Positions 45,698 to 55,967 of a stretch of DNA of 64,000 nt are shown piece after piece. Made by a program: the position numbers and the translations under genes. Each line of letters starts with the position of its first letter. Position 1 is the first letter of the stretch. The notes under the pieces were generated by a model. It ran no database searches, was not told the origin of the DNA, and worked only from the letters and a program-made list of their open reading frames with translations. The stretch comes from Scylla paramamosain (taxonomy: Eukaryota > Arthropoda > Malacostraca > Decapoda > Portunidae): NCBI RefSeq assembly GCF_035594125.1, contig NC_087192.1, positions 9,595,001 to 9,659,000 on the forward strand, given 5' to 3'.

Positions 45698-46604
45698 CTG
45701 TATATTTCGGCGGATACGACGACTTTCAGATAAGACGACCCCCAGATTTCAGTCAGAATTTAATGGTTTTAGCTGATATCGGTGGTATAAGACAACACCC
45801 AAACTACCAAACAATCTTTGGTCAAGTATGGGTCAGTGAGCACCAGATAATTGACAGTAATATATTAGTACAATGAATAAAATACCTTGAATATATTACC
45901 AGTAATAAGGTACCATCATATTCACCTTGAATATATTACCAGTAATAAGGTACCATCATATTCACCTTGAATATATTATCAGTAATAAGGTACCATCATA
46001 TTCAAGTGCAAAACTAAACCTAAAATTACCACATTCATGAAAAACAATGGATGGACGAAGATGCTATAAAATTATATGTGGTACGATCAGTTTTCCTAAA
46101 CATAAACAAACCCTTGCCTTGCAGTGCTTGTATGCGTTCTTGAATTTTTTTTGTCAGTATATGGATTTTGTCCCTGTACAACATTGCAAGGTGGAGAGAT
46201 TCATCTTACCTCCCAGTTTGCTTAGCTTGGGATTCCATGCCTTGAAGGCCTTTATATAGCTCCTTCTTTAGCTTTGGGAAAAAACTGGGAAACATTCACA
46301 CAGCCTCCTTCTTTATCCATTCATATACAATGCCAGCAGAGGTTTGCAACTGTACCACATTAAATTTTTGCTTACACACTTTTCAATGGGAATACACTTC
46401 AGCGGATTTTCTCAAAAAGGATTCCTATTTTAGTCTAACTTCCCTAAAAGTCATAACATAGGATTGTTGTTTATTTACAATGGTATTTTTGTGTAAAATT
46501 TTAAGGTCATTGTTTTTGTGCCTGGCATATAAGACAACCCCCATTTTTTTGTCTTTTTTTTTTTAGGATGACTCAAATGTCGTTTTATATGCCAAAATAT
46601 ACAG
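45698..46604. mobile_element. 907-bp TA-flanked TIR element (Tc1/mariner/pogo-like)
   Basis: The left end ctgtatatttcggcggata and right end atgccaaaatatacag are imperfect inverted repeats, extended inward by acgac / gtcgt. TA flanks both ends (45696-45697 and 46605-46606), as expected for the Tc1/mariner superfamily. It contains a three-unit 40-bp tandem repeat. No transposase could be read, so it is probably non-autonomous. Confidence 0.75.
45884..46003. repeat. Three tandem 40-bp units
   Basis: Three head-to-tail copies of a 40-bp unit starting accttgaatatatta; units 1 and 2 are identical, unit 3 differs by one base. Confidence 0.95.
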
Positions 46605-46606
46605 TA

Positions 46607-48118
46607 AGTCCTCAAGATGGCGGACACCATGACTTATCTGAAGCACGTCTTATGTCTCACTTAGGTGAATCATAAATGGGTGCTCCCGCTACGTTTGGGT
46701 GGGAGGAATAGCATTACTATATTGAATCATGTAATCCATCATGTAATGACATGATGGAGGCAGTGGGATCATGGAAATGTCAACAGATCCATTAGTAAAC
46801 TGGCCACCAATAGCCACTCATATTTAGTATTTCACTATTGACTTCCATAATGATTAACAATGTAGACTTTCCTGTCCAGAAATATATGGGAAAAAAAAAT
46901 CAGTAATGCCTCACAGGCTTAGCTTAATTGTTTAACATCACTGCCTTGTTGTGCTTGCCTAAATCTTTCTTTTCATTAGAGTACTTTCAATAAGCTACCT
47001 AGTGCAAGAAAAGTCAGTTTTATTTTACAAGTGCACAAGGATAATCCAACTACATTTTTGCCATTAAAGATTGTTACATCTCATCATTGTGAATATTTTC
47101 AACCCTAGACACACCTTCCATAAATGAATATCAACACTAGAAATTATTCTTGAAATCAATGAGACCCATTAGTTTGGCTAAGTTACATATATTAAGTTAT
47201 ACTCAGTTACTTTAGGTTACGAGTATGTTAGATTACATGAGGTTGCATGGTTGAATTTATTATTTGCAGCAGAAATTATTGTTAGTTGTTCAGAATATCA
47301 AACTGTACAAAATAAAACACTTTGGTTTCACCTGAAATGATGTCCTTGTTAAATATTACCAAATAGCTACTAGGAACAACCAAGGCCATAGAGTACCAAT
47401 GCATATTTTAAACCATAGCTAAGAGTTGCATACAGTTACATATAAAGGAATTAAATAATACAAATAATCTTACATGCTCCATGTTGGGCCTTAATGAATT
47501 CTGCCCTGTTGGCCTTGATGGCAGACTGAACTGTCTTGCCATCTCTTCTGGCATTCATTGGCTGAATGTTCATCGCCATTTAGGTGCGCAGCAAGGAGGC
47601 TTGTAATTTCCTGTCATGCCTTGCCTTTAGCAGCAGCGTAACACCCAACATCAGAGAATTTTCCCCTGATGATGTGTGCATTCTCCCTGTGTTACTAATA
47701 CTCCAGTTATTCCTTCTCCTCCTCTTCTGTGGTGTCTATGTTAGCTCCATCTCATTATCAGAACAAAGAATGTACTCGATTCTCGAGCTGTGCGCTGCAT
47801 GGGCCATGTGCTTGTTTGTTTACATTGGGTCAAGGGAGGTTGAGGGCATTATTAATATTCGTCTTCAAACATACCTAAATTTCATGTAATGTTAACCTTA
47901 TTATTGTAGAGATGCTTAAAATATTTTTATTTGTTCATTTCACCTTAACTGGAATAATTTTAACCTTAAAATGTACGTAAATTTCAGCCCTATGTTGTAG
48001 TGTCGGGCAGAATCCGACATTTCAGTATTCGTGGATCAGAGTACTTGAGCTTACCGAATCCGTGGAATTCGGGTCCAGATCCGAGTACCTGCAGCGCGTG
48101 GGGAGTCTACTCAGACTA
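46607..48118. other. Unassigned sequence
   Basis: 1.5 kb. A 101-codon open frame at 47584-47889 (+) with a hydrophobic middle and a short minus-strand frame near 47490-47580 were examined; neither shows a recognisable domain. Confidence 0.5.
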
Positions 48119-48140
48119 GAGAGAGAGAGAGAGAGAGATC

Positions 48141-48420
48141 CACACAGTGCTCGTGTCCCGGCGGTACTCCGGTCCCCGCTGGTAATCGAATCCCAGGTCG
48201 CTCGTGGATCCCTACCGGTACTCGGGTCCTGGCGGTAATAGAATTCCGGCTATTAATCGGGTCCCAGGCCGTTCGCGGATCCCTACCAATACTCGGGTCC
48301 CGGCGGTAATCGAATCCCGGCTAGTTATCGGGTCCCAAGCCACTCGCGGATCCAGCTCTTGGATCCCTGCCTGTACTCGGGTCCAAGCTCTCCTGTCAGT
48401 GCTCGGGTCCACGGCGGCTG
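48141..48420. repeat. GC-rich minisatellite, 71-bp unit
   Basis: Units at 48206-48276 and 48277-48347 are each exactly 71 bp and begin ggatccctacc. A diverged unit precedes them and a shuffled partial unit follows from 48348. The motif ctcgggtcc recurs about every half unit. It is much richer in GC and CpG than the surroundings. A (GA)n tract at 48118-48139 precedes it. Confidence 0.85.
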
Positions 48421-48770
48421 GTTGCCTCACTCCAGTTATTTCACCCTCGTATTTTACCTTCCTATGTGTTATCATTATATTTCACAAATTTATTTTTATG
48501 TATTGAATAATGAATATTATTCTTTTTAGTTCTATAGTTGGTGATATTCTAGGTATACTTTGTTTAGAGTATGCAATGCACATTATTCATGTTGCTATAG
48601 GATGAAATATATATTAGTACAAGTGTGGCTATCGGGAATTATAAAGCCTTAACCTTGTCTTCGACTGACAGTGGCTAAAGATCTTCCACAATCACTCTAA
48701 CTAGATTATCTATTTCCCTCTTCTTATTTCAAGTCACTTCTGTATGTTGCTTTGATAATAGTGTCAATCA
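48421..48770. other. Unassigned AT-rich sequence
   Basis: Nothing recognised. Confidence 0.6.
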
Positions 48771-48936
48771 AAGTGCAGGTTGATATCATGAGCACAGGAT
48801 TGGATAGGCCAAGAAGTTTGGTTTATAAGAGTAATGATGAATAACAGGGAGGTGACAGGACAGAACCCTGAGGAGCACCACTGTTAATAAATTTAGAACA
48901 GTGACCGTCTACCACAGCACAATGACCGTGAAAAAT
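48771..48936 (-). mobile_element. Small internal fragment of the Jockey-like LINE
   Basis: Minus-strand coding remnant reads VVDGHCSKFINSGAPQGSVL, the reverse-transcriptase block before the catalytic YADD, with matching flanking nucleotides on both sides. Both ends are lost. Confidence 0.8.
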
Positions 48937-49787
48937 TTGCCAATACTTTACTGTGTCACAGCACAACAGTTGACCATAAACTGAGTATAAATCCAGAGCT
49001 TTCAGTCTTTGAAAGTAATCTAGGTGTTCCAAGCCTTGAATGTTATTTGTCTATTGTCTCTGAACAGACTCCACCAGCCCTAGATCTGTAATATATCCCA
49101 AATTCCACAGAGATAAGCAGCATTCAAATAGGGTGAGCTATATAAATGGGAATGAGAAAAGATACCCCCCAAATGACAGTAGATTTAAGTAAGTTTTAAG
49201 CCATGTCACCTGCTTTCTGAGAAATATTAGCTATATGCTGATGAAATTTAAGAGATGAGTCTATACTTACTCCAAGGTCAATTGTTGAATTCTTAATTGG
49301 AATTGGTGTGTCATTAATATAGTATAAGCCAGAGACTGGTAAAGTTGACCAATTCACATCTACTGAATCATAATACTACACATTTAATGGTATTTGTGGA
49401 CAATTCCCAAGAGAATGCCACTTTATGAAGAAGAGTAATATCTGTTTGACAAGTAGTCATATAGTGCACAAGAGCATGTGGAGAGTTTGTTTTAACTGAA
49501 ATGTATAATTTAAGGTCATCAGCAAAAATTTTTGTACTTAATAATATTATTAGTGAGAATATTAGACCAAGAAGAGCCCTGTGGCATCCCACTTACTACA
49601 TCATAAGGGTGACTCACTTTATGATCCACTATCACATTCATCACTGTTAGTCAAAAATGATCTGATCCAACCCAAAGGGTTGTCACTGATATCCAGATTA
49701 CTTAGTTCATCTAATAAAGTACTGTGGCATATTGTATCAAAAGTCTTGGAAATTGAACAAGATCAACATAGCCACCCTGATCTAGAG

Positions 49788-50073
49788 CAGTGGTTCCCAA
49801 ACTTTTTCTGATCTTCACCCACTTTTCATATATGATCCTCATCCATGACCCCCTCTCCCCACAATCCACATCTTGTGACTACAGTAATTATCTGCAGTCC
49901 TACATTTACTTAGGTACATTGTTCAAACGTGTACCAAGAAGAGTCGCACCTTGTTCATCTGACTCAACTGCTGACTGGCTGTTCTAGTGTGGTGGGCCTT
50001 GGGATTCTTATGTGTACATAGCCTCAGCTTATGGCCCCTGAGTGGGCCACGACCTCCAGTTTGCAGACCACTG
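49788..50073. mobile_element. 286-bp hAT-type MITE with perfect 8-bp target duplication
   Basis: The left end is CAGTGGTTCCCAAACT and the inverted right end CAGTGGTCTGCAAACT, the terminus of Charlie/MER5-like hAT elements. ATCTAGAG flanks both sides (49780-49787 and 50074-50081), the 8-bp duplication expected of hAT transposition. It interrupts the minus-strand LINE reverse transcriptase. No coding capacity. Confidence 0.92.
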
Positions 50074-50249
50074 ATCTAGAGCATAGGACATATCATTATA
50101 TGTTAACAATAGTTAGCCCTCAGTAGATTTTCCTGGACAAAAGCCAAACTGATAATTACACAACAAGTTGTTATTTGTGGTATGATTATAAATAATGTTG
50201 CATAAAATACGCTCGAGTGACTTTCCACAGACTGATATCAAAGATACTG

Positions 50250-50685
50250 GTGTCATGCGAAATCCATCAGCTACGAGAATACTGACAAGTTGGCCTTCTG
50301 CGCATGCACATCCCAAGGAACAAGTTATTTCATACACAGAATATGTGAGATTTTTAGATTTGGTTAGATTAGATTTAGTTTCGTTAAATTAGGTTAGAAA
50401 CCTTATCTTGCACCCCATGTGTTCTGTGGGCCTATATAGGTCCTAATATAAAATTTTTTAGCCTGTAAAATTATTCACTAATGACTTGAAGGCTTCTTCT
50501 CCTGATATGAATCAAAACAGGTGTTAATGATCAAGGTATACTCACTACATAAGGCTGTGGGAAAAGAAAAAACCTTGGAACTCAAAAATCCCACAGGCCA
50601 TGTGTTGTGGTGCTGACATGAATATGCACATGCACAGAAGGCCAACTCGCCTGTATTCTTGCAGCTCAAGGATTTCGCACGACAC
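50250..50685. mobile_element. 436-bp TIR element inserted in LINE reverse transcriptase
   Basis: The two 62-bp ends (50250-50311 and 50624-50685) are inverted copies with about 51 of 62 bases matching, starting gtgtcatgcgaaatcc and gtgtcgtgcgaaatcc. The LINE coding sequence resumes on the two sides between Asn-Tyr-Arg and Pro-Val-Ser, so this is an insertion. The interior includes ttaggttag-type motifs. The target duplication could not be assigned. Confidence 0.8.
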
Positions 50686-50790
50686 AAGTCTGTAATTTAA
50701 AGGGTCACGCCTAATCTCTTTTTTATGATAAGGCAGAGCAGCTGCTGCTCCACGACTGCCACACCACCCGTCACCATTTCAAGTGTTTGC

Positions 50791-51244
50791 TGTTCATGAA
50801 TGCCTGGAAAAGGTGACACATCCCCCACAGTAGCAGGCAGGATGCTATGCCAGGTGAGGTCTAGGGTGGTTCATATTCAGATGAGCCATGTCAGTCCCAC
50901 AGTAACCATCACACTGCATAATACAGTAGTTGTCTTTTACACTGCTTAATAGCTCATGCTGCTCCCACCACGTGTACTACTCAAGGAAAGCCAACTCCCA
51001 GTGTCACTATGTGGGGCTGCTGCTAACCAAGGATTCTTTTTTTCATCTTCTTTACTACTCATCGCTGCAGCTGCAGGATGGCGCCGTGGTGACAAGAGGC
51101 AACAAAACATGACTCATGTCACCACCTGGCCTCATTGAAAATTACTTCAAAAGTGTGCTATTGGTTGTGAAAAATATAAACCACAGCATAATGAACTGTA
51201 TGATACTCTAAATATAATGAAATATACTATGGGAATGCTAACCA

Positions 51245-51341
<97 letters not shown>

Positions 51342-52190
51342 CAATATAAAAAAGGAACCTAAAGTATAAGCATTCCTCCATTCTAGATGAACTGCAACAG
51401 AAAGTTCACGTTATCTGGGGTGAACGTATAAAAAAAAAAGTAAATAAATAAAAAATAAAAATAAACGCAAGCAGGTCATTAAGTGATTCCGTTTAAAAAC
51501 ATACCTGAATTAACTCTCTCTTGCAAGCCAAAGCATGGCCCAGTTGTGGTTTCAATGCCTGTGGGAGAGGTTTAACCACAGTATTGCTGCTCTAGAAACT
51601 AGGAATTCCCACATATCTGCCCAAATTTTTCCAAAAACTCCCACAAAATACTCTAAGGTTACCAAGAATTATCCCTTACAATAATTTTTCTTTTTAACCT
51701 AGCCAGGTGGTATATGTGAAAACTGGAGCTATGGAATTATATTAATATGGCACCTAGGGTCAACATTTCTTCCTCCAGATCTTCATGAGTTGTTGAGTCT
51801 CTCGCACTGAAATTCTTCAACATTTCACTTATGAATTCTAAGTTTACACATGTTTGCTCCTGAAGCTTTAGGTCATATTTTATTTGTAAGAGTGCTTTCA
51901 TACTCCAGACATTATTTGATTTCTAAGCTTCCAGTGGACCATATTAATTTGGGAAGGGCTTCTTTCGGGAGGGCCCACAAGCAGGTAAATCCTCCCACAC
52001 CCTGCGTATCCAGCCAGCACTAGATAATGGGACCCATGTGGGTCTTTTGTGGGCTACTTTATGTAGCAATAAAACTTACATGTACTACTTTTACATATAG
52101 TAACAAAATTACATGTAGACAAAACCAAGGAACTTGTTTTATATATAATTTAACTTCCCTCTGCACAAGATTTGCACATACAGGTATTCT
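50791..52190. other. Unassigned sequence with a (GT)n tract
   Basis: 1.4 kb with no recognised gene. It contains the microsatellite at 51246-51339. Confidence 0.6.
51246..51339. repeat. (GT)n microsatellite
   Basis: About 47 GT units. Confidence 0.97.
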
Positions 52191-52192
52191 AA

Positions 52193-52333
52193 TTAGCAGA
52201 CAATGTTGCACAAGTAGCCCTTTGAATGTGATTGCCACTGCGATCTCTTCCTCCTATCAAACACTTTGCCACCACATGCTCCACATTTCTTCTCGTGCAA
52301 TCGGACATTTGAGAGTTCTTTTTCACTCCTAGA
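52193..52333 (-). pseudogene. Cysteine-rich exon-like remnant, possible transposase C-terminal zinc ribbon
   Basis: Downstream of ttttttctggttctag on the minus strand an open stretch reads SEKELSNVRLHEKKCGACGG, then KVFDRRKRSQW, ending YLCNIVC and TAA. The Cys-x2-Cys pair, the Arg-rich middle and the final Leu-Cys resemble the cysteine-rich C-terminus of piggyBac-like transposases, but the second Cys pair is incomplete. This is a weak resemblance; no other part of such a gene was seen. Confidence 0.3.
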
Positions 52334-52573
52334 ACCAGAAAAAAAATGCCTGAAGCTACTATATATTCCAAAACTTACAAAAATGAAATCACAACTAAAG
52401 CAGCAAATAAGTTCATAAGATCTACTAGGGCTAAGTACTGAATGCATTCTGGGGCCTGTATTACTGCTGTTTATGATATCCCTAGAGATGGTGCAGCTCT
52501 CCCACCTCTAGTTGCTTTACTTTTTTCTATTTTACTAAATCACACTTTAAAGACCTAAGTGTGAGTGTTGACT

Positions 52574-52750
52574 TTAAAGATAAATAAATAGATAAAGAAA
52601 TGTGAAAATGTTTGTGGGATCAAATGCCTTCTTGTTGTTCCTTCCAGACATGTTCAGTTTTGTGGCCAGTGAGTCACTTATTATGAACCTCAATACTCGC
52701 TTGACACATTCATCAGTGTTCCTCCCTCCAATCTCACCAAGAACATTCAC
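52574..52750 (-). CDS. DUF4806-like terminal exon
   Basis: The minus-strand acceptor ttttttttatttcag is followed from 52750 by 58 sense codons and a TAA at 52576-52574. It reads VNVLGEIGGRNTDECVKRVL, then RFIISDSLATKLNMSGRN and NKKAFDPTNIFTFL. The pattern Gly-Gly, variable, Val-x-Arg-x-Leu, Leu-Ala, Asn-x-x-Gly-Arg-x-x-Lys-x-Ala-Phe is that of DUF4806, a C-terminal domain of unknown function in arthropod and cnidarian proteins, often beside transposon-derived sequences. It could be the last exon of a small gene whose first exon is at 53689-53757, or a stranded exon of a lost gene. Confidence 0.55.
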   Translation of the reverse strand: MNVLGEIGGRNTDECVKRVLRFIISDSLATKLNMSGRNNKKAFDPTNIFTFLYLFIYL

Positions 52751-53081
52751 CTGAAATAAAAAAAATATAAGACCACAATTTAGTTTATATGAAAGATGCT
52801 GTGCAGGGAGTACTTTTATATAAAAAAAAAGTGCAGCTTATTTGCAAAAACCAAAAAATAAGGTAAATTTATAGTTTAAGCCAATGTCCCCAATATCTAC
52901 CCACGGCCCACGGCGTTATTATTAAGTTCCGACAAGTAGTGTAATCATTAGAAATGATATGAATAGTGAGAAGAACAAAATGAGGTAGGTTATTACCACG
53001 TAGTGTGTAATGGCTTAAACTATAATAAAACCGAAAATAAAAATCAGTGTGATAATCATTACTTGATTGATACTTAATTTG

Positions 53082-53351
53082 GGTAATTGTCTAGAGTCCT
53101 TACCGGGCCTTATTACTGGTCTATTCACTTCAATTCTTTTACACATACCTTCACATGCACCTAAAACCTAACCTAACCTAACCTAACCTAACCTAACTTA
53201 ACCTAACCTAACCTAACCTAACCGACTAGAGGGAAGGGGGCATTTGTCCCCCACTTTAAAATGATGTTTTAGGTGCATGTGAAGGTATGTGTAAAAGAAT
53301 TGAAGTGAATAGACCAGTAATAAGGCCCGGTAAGGACTCTAGACAATTACC
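53082..53351. mobile_element. 270-bp element with perfect 86-bp terminal inverted repeats around a telomere-type repeat
   Basis: Bases 53082-53167 and 53266-53351 are exact reverse complements over all 86 positions, starting GGTAATTGTCTAGAGTCC. TTAATTTG flanks both sides (53074-53081 and 53352-53359), a perfect 8-bp target duplication. The core holds the (CCTAA)n array and about 40 bp of unique sequence. An 8-bp duplication with GG-starting termini would fit Merlin- or hAT-like transposition, but no transposase was found and the superfamily is undecided. It lies between the two candidate exons of the DUF4806-like gene. Confidence 0.93.
53167..53223 (-). repeat. Interstitial (TTAGG)n telomere-type array
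   Basis: About eleven units of CCTAA on the + strand (TTAGG on the minus strand), one of them CTTAA. TTAGG is the ancestral arthropod telomere repeat. Here it is the core of a transposable element. Confidence 0.95.
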
Positions 53352-53688
53352 TTAATTTGTTTTCTGAATTTCAAAGGCATAACTTTTCTGAAGGAAATGC
53401 CTGGCAGAACAATTAAAGTAACAATTACTATACATATGATCCTATCCTTAAAAATATATTCAATAAAAACCGAATGATTGGGTACTTTGTATGTTATGTA
53501 CTAGATTTTAGGCAAACCGCTGTGGCAGCGAAGCATTGAATTAATGCCTCTTGGCACTTGCTGAGACGGGATGCCTTTGAAATCTGCAAAGATCAGCACT
53601 TTTTAACACAGGCTTATTTCATACATTACACGTTATGGAAGACATCAAATATTCATAACATTGTCAAGTGCAATTTAAGATAGCTTAC

Positions 53689-53757
53689 CTTTGACTTGCT
53701 GTGACAGCAGCTTAATAATATGCACAAACTATCACGTTCACGTCGTCGATAACTCAT
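53689..53757 (-). CDS. Candidate first coding exon paired with the DUF4806-like exon
   Basis: The minus strand has ATG at 53757-53755, 23 sense codons beginning MSYRRRERDSLCILL, and a donor gtaagc right after a full codon at 53689. Phase 0 matches the start of the exon at 52750. The sequence upstream (53760-53815) is CpG-rich compared with its surroundings, as at a promoter. The joined product would be only 81 residues, so other exons may exist or the pairing may be wrong. Speculative. Confidence 0.25.
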
Positions 53758-53759
53758 CC

Positions 53760-54618
53760 CGATCCCGTCTCCCGCCAGCGTACTGTTTACAGCACCCGCT
53801 GGGCTAAAATGAATGTCGACTTTTTAAGTCTCTAGGTTTAATATATTACATTTTCAAGCTCAACAATGAAAAATATTATTGCATAAAAATGATGCACTTT
53901 TTATCATAATAAAAGGTCAATATAAAAGAATCATTACAATACATGTATATTTAATAAATAATGTTTTAAACCAAGACAATACATAATTTTACAAAATGCG
54001 ACATGAAGCAATTATCTGATACATCTGTAAACTATCTGTTGGCTATATTTCAATATTACTCAAACGTTTCTGCAAAAAAAAAAAAAAAAGTGATGTAACG
54101 GGTATTTGATTTGACGGTAAGGCAGTCCGCGAAAAATACCATTGTCATGCAAACTCATTTACAGTCTGCACCAATTACCTATTTCTCTTGCCTACAAAAA
54201 CAATTAAGCACTCATACAGACATTTCAGTTGTAATATACCGTTGTGGGAAGCCCACATGTGTCCTATGTTGCACCCATATTAATCCGCCAGACGACATAT
54301 AAATCTCAAAAGAATTGCCTCAAAGATTATTTTACAATACTTCTGACAATATATTTCATTGTTGCAGTATTAATGAAAGAAATAATATATGTGTGGGAAA
54401 CCCATATAGGTCCACACTGTACCCATGAACCATGCCTGGCAAATCACGTGTACATTTTTTAATAATTGTCTCTAAGTTAAATTTCTCGGTCGTTTAGAGA
54501 ATTTCCTTTGCTGTTATAGCACTATAGAAAATATCTACTGATGTGGGAAACCCACCTGAGTCTCACATGAAACCATATATTTCCCCATCCTCTACCCATG
54601 CCCATCAGTCACCAACAA
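53760..54618. other. Unassigned AT-rich sequence with a recurring short motif
   Basis: No gene recognised. TGTGGGAA(A/G)CCCA occurs at 54243, 54392 and 54542, spaced 149 and 150 bp, with GTCC/GTCT a few bases after each. Confidence 0.6.
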
Positions 54619-55912
54619 TTTTTTTTTTTTCTATGTAGGAAGGATACTGGCCAAGGGCAACAAAAATCTAATAAAAAAAAAAAAATGCCCACTGAAATGC
54701 CAGTCCCATAAAAGGGTCAAAGCAGTGGTCAAAAATTGGTGGATAAGTGTCTTGAAATCTCCTTCTTGAAGGAATTCAAGTCATAGGAAGGTGGAAATAC
54801 AGAAGCAGGCAGGGAGTTCCAGAGTTTACCAGAGAAAGGGATGAATGATTGAGAATACTGGTTAACTCTTGCGTTAGAGAGGTGGACAGAATAGGGGTGA
54901 GAGAAAGAAGAAAGTCTTGTGCAGCGAGGCCGCGGAAGGAGGGGAGGCATGCAGTTAGCAAGATCAGAAGAGCAGTTAGCATGAAAATAGCGGTAGAAGA
55001 CAGCTAGATATGCAACATTGCGGCGGTGAGAGAGAGGCTGAAGACAGTCAGTTAGAGGAGAGGAGTTGATGAGATGAAAAGCTTTTGATTCCACCCTGTC
55101 TAGAAGAGCAGTATGAGTGGAACCCCCCCAGACATGTGAAGCATACTCCATACATGGACGGATAAGGCCCTTGTACAGAGTTAGCAGCTGGGGGGCTGAG
55201 AAAAACTGGCGGAGACGTCTCAGAACACCTAACTTCATAGAAGCTGTTTTAGCAAGAGATGAGATGTGAAGTTTCCAGTTCAGATTATAAGTAAAGGACA
55301 GACCGAGGATGTTCAGTGTAGAAGAGGGGGACAGTTGAGTGTCATTGAAGAAGAGGGGAAAGTTGTCTGGAAGGTTGTGTCGAGTTGATAGATGGAGGAA
55401 TTGAGTTTTTGAGGCATTGAACAATACCAAGTTTGCTCTGCCCCAATCAGAAATTTTAGAAAGATCAGAAGTCAGGCGTTCTGTGGCTTCCCTGCGTGAA
55501 ATGTTTACCTCCTGAAGGGTTGGACGTCTATGAAAAGACGTGGAAAAGTGCAGGGTGGTATCATCAGCGTAGGAGTGGATAGGACAAGAGGTTTGGTTTA
55601 GAAGATCATTAATGAATAATAAAAAGAGAGTGGGTGACAGGACAGAACCCTGAGGAACACCACTGTTAATAGATTTAGGAGAAGAACAGTGACCGTCTAC
55701 CACAGCAGCAATAGAACGGTCAGAAAGGAAACTTGAGATAAAGTTACAGAGAGAAGGATAGAAACCGTAGGAGGGTAGTTTGGAAATCAAAGCTTTGTGC
55801 CAGACTCTATCAAAGGCTTTTGATATGTCCAAGGCAACAGCAAAAGTTTCACCAAAATCTCTAAAAGAGGATGACCAAGACTCAGTAAGGAAAGCCAGAA
55901 GATCACCATGGA
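54619..55912 (-). mobile_element. Jockey-like LINE, copy 4, 5'-truncated, open reading frame intact
   Basis: The minus strand from about 55912 carries an uninterrupted frame of roughly 390 LINE codons: LAFLTESWSSSFRDFGETFA, ALDISKAFDRVWHKAL, NSGVPQGSVLSPTLFLLFIN, SYADDTTLHF with the catalytic YADD intact, DRVESKAFHLINSSPLT and the normal C-terminus. The 3' terminus with gccagtatccttcc and a poly(A) tail follows at 54619-54640. It lacks the endonuclease and the first part of the reverse transcriptase, so it cannot act alone. It is the least decayed copy in the window. Confidence 0.92.
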
Positions 55913-55967
55913 AATCCCATCTGGGCCCCAGGTGTACGAGTATGTGCTGGCTGGGTATGTGCCACCT

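Larger units (their letters stand above)
49040..50790 (-). mobile_element. LINE reverse transcriptase remnant (CR1/Jockey-type), split by two DNA elements
   Basis: On the minus strand, in order: HKKEIRRDPLNYR near 50750-50700, interrupted by the TIR element 50250-50685, then PVSLISVCGKSLERILCNII, LLCNYQFGFCPGKSTEG near 50130, interrupted by the hAT MITE 49788-50073, then a frame with the AFDT-like block, GCHRALLGLIFSLIILLSTK and FADDLKLYISV near 49530-49590. A C-terminal remnant extends to about 49040. Many stops. The boundaries are estimates. Confidence 0.75.

Noticed and set aside
47584..47889. 101-codon + strand open frame with a hydrophobic middle
   Set aside because: No domain, no splice or promoter context, and it lies among repeats; length is compatible with chance.
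48204..48506. Open frames on both strands through the 71-bp minisatellite
   Set aside because: They exist because the GC-rich repeat lacks stops; nothing suggests translation.
50241..50700. Exact target duplication for the 436-bp TIR element
   Set aside because: Several short alignments (AC or similar) are possible at the LINE junctions; none is unique, so none was claimed.
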